Origin: Metridium senile
Taxonomy: Eukaryota; Cnidaria; Anthozoa; Actiniaria; Metridiidae
Reading direction: 5' to 3'
DNA: 64,000 nucleotides
NCBI GenBank assembly: GCA_949775045.1
Contig: OX459110.1
Location: forward strand, 4,534,229 to 4,598,228
The notes beneath the pieces were generated by a model. It was not told where the DNA came from and searched no databases. It saw only the letters and a program-made list of their open reading frames with translations. Positions 60,098 through 64,000 of the stretch are shown here, in pieces (position 1 is the first letter of the stretch; each line of letters opens with the position of its first letter). Both the position numbers and the translations under genes were made by a program.

Positions 60098-63000
60098 ATA
60101 CAAACATGGATGGACACAATACAATACAAACATGGATGGACACGATACAGTACAAACATGGATGGACACAACACAATACAAACATGGATGGACACAATAC
60201 AAACATGGATGGACACAATACAATACAAACATGGTTGGACACAATACAATACAAACATGGATGGACACAATACAATACAAACATGGATGGACACGATACA
60301 ATACAAACATGGATGGACACAATACAGTACAAACATGGTTGAACACAATACAATACAAACATGGATGGACACAATACAATACAAACATGGATGGACACGA
60401 TACAGTACAAACATGGATGGACACAACACAATACAAACATGGATGGACACAATACAAACATGGTTGGACACGATACAATACAAACATGGATGGACACAAT
60501 ACAATACAAACATGGATGGACACAATACAATACAAACATGGATGGACACAATACAATACAAACATGGATGGACACGATACAATACAAACATGGATGGACA
60601 CAATACAGTACAAACATGGTTGAACACAATACAATACAAACATGGATGGACACAATACAATACAAACATGGATGGACACAATACAATACAAACATGGATG
60701 GACACAATACAATACAAACATGGATGGACACGATACAATACAAACATGGATGGACACAATACAGTACAAACATGGTTGAACACAATACAATACAAACATC
60801 GATGGACACAATACAGTACAAACATGGATGGACACAATACAGTACAAACATGGATGGACACAATACAAACATGGATGGACACGATACAATACAAACATGG
60901 ATGGACACGATACAGTACAAACATGGATGGACACAACACAATACAAACATGGATGGACACAATACAATACAAACATGGTTGGACACGATACAATACAAAC
61001 ATGGATGGACACAACACAATACAAACATGGATGGACACAATACAAACATGGTTGGACACGATACAGTACAAACATGGATGGACACGATACAATACAAACA
61101 TGGATGGACACAATACAATACAAACATGGATGGACACAATACAATACAAACATGGATGGACACAATACAGTACAAACATGGATGGACACAACACAATACA
61201 AACATGGATGGACACAATACAAACATGGTTGGACACGATACAATACAAACATGGATGGACACGATACAATACAAACATGGATGGACACAATACAATACAA
61301 ACATGGATGGACACAATACAATACAAACATGGATGGACACGATACAGTACAAACATGGATGGACACAACACAATACAAACATGGATGGACACAATACAAA
61401 CATGGATGGACACAATACAATACAAACATGGTTGGACACAATACAATACAAACATGGATGGACACAATACAATACAAACATGGATGGACACGATACAATA
61501 CAAACATGGATGGACACAATACAGTACAAACATGGTTGAACACAATACAATACAAACATGGATGGACACAATACAATACAAACATGGATGGACACGATAC
61601 AGTACAAACATGGATGGACACAACACAATACAAACATGGATGGACACAATACAAACATGGTTGGACACGATACAATACAAACATGGATGGACACAATACA
61701 ATACAAACATGGATGGACATAATACAATACAAACATGGATGGACACAATACAGTACAAACATGGATGGACACAATACAGTACAAACATGGTTGGACACAA
61801 TACAATACAAACATGGATGGACACAATACAATACAAACATGGATGGACACGATACAATACAAACATGGATGGACACAATACAGTACAAACATGGTTGAAC
61901 ACAATACAATACAAACATGGATGGACACAATACAATACAAACATGGATGGACACGATACATTACAAACATGGATGGACACAACACAATACAAACATGGAT
62001 GGACACAATACAAACATGGTTGGACACGATACAATACAAACATGGATGGACACAATACAATACAAACATGGATGGACACAATACAATACAAACATGGATG
62101 GACACGATACAATACAAACATGGATGGACACAATACAGTACAAACATGGTTGAACACAATACAATACAAACATGGATGGACACAATACAATACAAACATG
62201 GATGGACACGATACAGTACAAACATGGATGGACACAACACAATACAAACATGGATGGACACAATACAAACATGGATGGACACAATACAATACAAACATGG
62301 TTGGACACAATACAGTACAAACATGGATGGACACAATACAATACAAACATGGATGGACACGATACAATAAAAACATGGATGGACACAATACAATACAAAC
62401 ATGGATGGACACGATACAGTACAAACATGGATGGACACAACACAATACAAACATGGATGGACACAATACAAACATGGTTGGACACGATACAATACAAACA
62501 TGGATGGACACAATACAATACAAACATGGATGGACACAATACAATACAAACATGGATGGACACAATACAGTACAAACATGGATGGACACAATACAGTACA
62601 AACATGGATGGACACAATACAAACATGGATGGACACGATACAATACAAACATGGATGGACACGATACAGTACAAACATGGATGGACACAACACAATACAA
62701 ACATGGATGGACACAATACAATACAAACATGGTTGGACACGATACAATACAAACATGGATGGACACAACACAATACAAACATGGATGGACACAATACAAA
62801 CATGGTTGGACACGATACAATACAAACATGGATGGACACGATACAATACAAACATGGATGGACACAATACAATACAAACATGGATGGACACAATACAATA
62901 CAAACATGGATGGACACAATACAGTACAAACATGGATGGACACAACACAATACAAACATGGTTGAACACAATACAATACAAACATGGATGGACACAATAC

Positions 63001-64000
63001 AATACAAACATGGATGGACACGATACAGTACAAACATGGATGGACACAACACAATACAAACATGGATGGACACAATACAAACATGGTTGGACACGATACA
63101 ATACAAACATGGATGGACACAATACAATACAAACATGGATGGACACAATACAATACAAACATGGATGGACACAATACAGTACAAACATGGATGGACACAA
63201 TACAGTACAAACATGGATGGACACAATACAAACATGGATGGACACGACACAATACAAACATGGATGGACACGATACAGTACAAACATGGATGGACACAAC
63301 ACAATACAAACATGGATGGACACAATACAATACAAACATGGTTGGACACAATACAATACAAACATGGATGGACACAATACAATACAAACATGGATGGACA
63401 CGATACAATACAAACATGGATGGACACAATACAGTACAAACATGGTTGAACACAATACAATACAAACATGGATGGACACAATACAATACAAACATGGATG
63501 GACACGATACAGTACAAACATGGATGGACACAACACAATACAAACATGGATGGACACAATACAAACATGGATGGACACAATACAATACAAACATGGTTGG
63601 ACACAATACAATACAAACATGGATGGACACAATACAATACAAACATGGATGGACACGATACAATACAAACATGGATGGACACAATACAGTACAAACATGG
63701 TTGAACACAATACAATACAAACATGGATGGACACAATACAATACAAACATGGATGGACACGATACAGTACAAACATGGATGGACACAACACAATACAAAC
63801 ATGGATGGCCACAATACAAACATGGTTGGACACGATACAATACAAACATGGATGGACACAATACAATACAAACATGGATGGACACAATACAATACAAACA
63901 TGGATGGACACAATACAGTACAAACATGGATGGACACAATACAGTACAAACATGGATGGACACAATACAAACATGGATGGACACGATACAATACAAACAT
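60098..64000 (+). repeat. 26-bp minisatellite array, right block (runs off the window)
   Basis: Same monomers and variants as 33530-52993, including the rare ACATCGATGG form (60797) also found at about 52612 just left of the BEL insertion. It continues past base 64000. The two blocks are one array split by the BEL element. Confidence 0.97.

Overview
The window looks like eukaryotic genomic DNA from an AT-rich invertebrate. It holds LTR retrotransposons of Ty3/Gypsy and BEL/Pao type, a LINE fragment, a CACTA-like DNA transposon, many palindromic MITE-like elements, tRNA-like repeats and a very large minisatellite. There are no operons and no ribosome-binding sites. The TPR array at the left edge (42-residue units), an integrase-before-reverse-transcriptase element and dense foldback repeats would fit a marine invertebrate such as an anthozoan cnidarian. 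That is inference, because no species-diagnostic gene is present.

Layout. 1-1485: 3' part of an intronless open frame made of near-identical TPR units. 1504-4806 and 16221-16518: one old, broken LTR retroelement (protease, RT, RNase H, integrase, C-terminal tail), split by a second LTR element at 4807-16220. The second element has matching LTRs, a CCTAC target-site duplication, a tRNA-Leu type primer site and a Gmr1-like order with integrase before RT. Most of its gag, protease and integrase N-terminus is missing. In their place is about 7.5 kb of nested MITEs, an inverted tRNA-like pair, a 2.1-kb non-autonomous CACTA-like transposon, a promoter-like stretch and a 75-bp tandem repeat.

16.5-24.5 kb is mostly non-coding: microsatellites, three consecutive long hairpins (19.68-20.97 kb), a degenerate 27-bp repeat and a tRNA-like relic. 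24521-27997 is a 3.5-kb inverted-repeat element with arms of about 1.1 kb, flanked by TTAA, with a LINE 3' fragment in its centre. 29545-32236 is a minus-strand, 3'-truncated Ty3/Gypsy element (gag, zinc knuckle, DTG protease, part of RT).

33.53-52.99 kb and 60.10-64.00 kb form one minisatellite of 26-bp monomers with 21-bp short variants, more than 23 kb in this window and running off its right end. It has multi-kilobase internal duplications. An intact BEL/Pao element (52994-60097) with two identical 532-bp LTRs and a single 1,916-residue Gag-Pol frame sits inside it. This BEL element is the youngest and best-preserved gene-bearing unit here.

The only frames that look intact as genes are the TPR frame (open at its 5' end) and the BEL Gag-Pol. 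The 2,000-6,500-residue frames across the minisatellite are by-products of a repeat unit that happens to lack stop codons.
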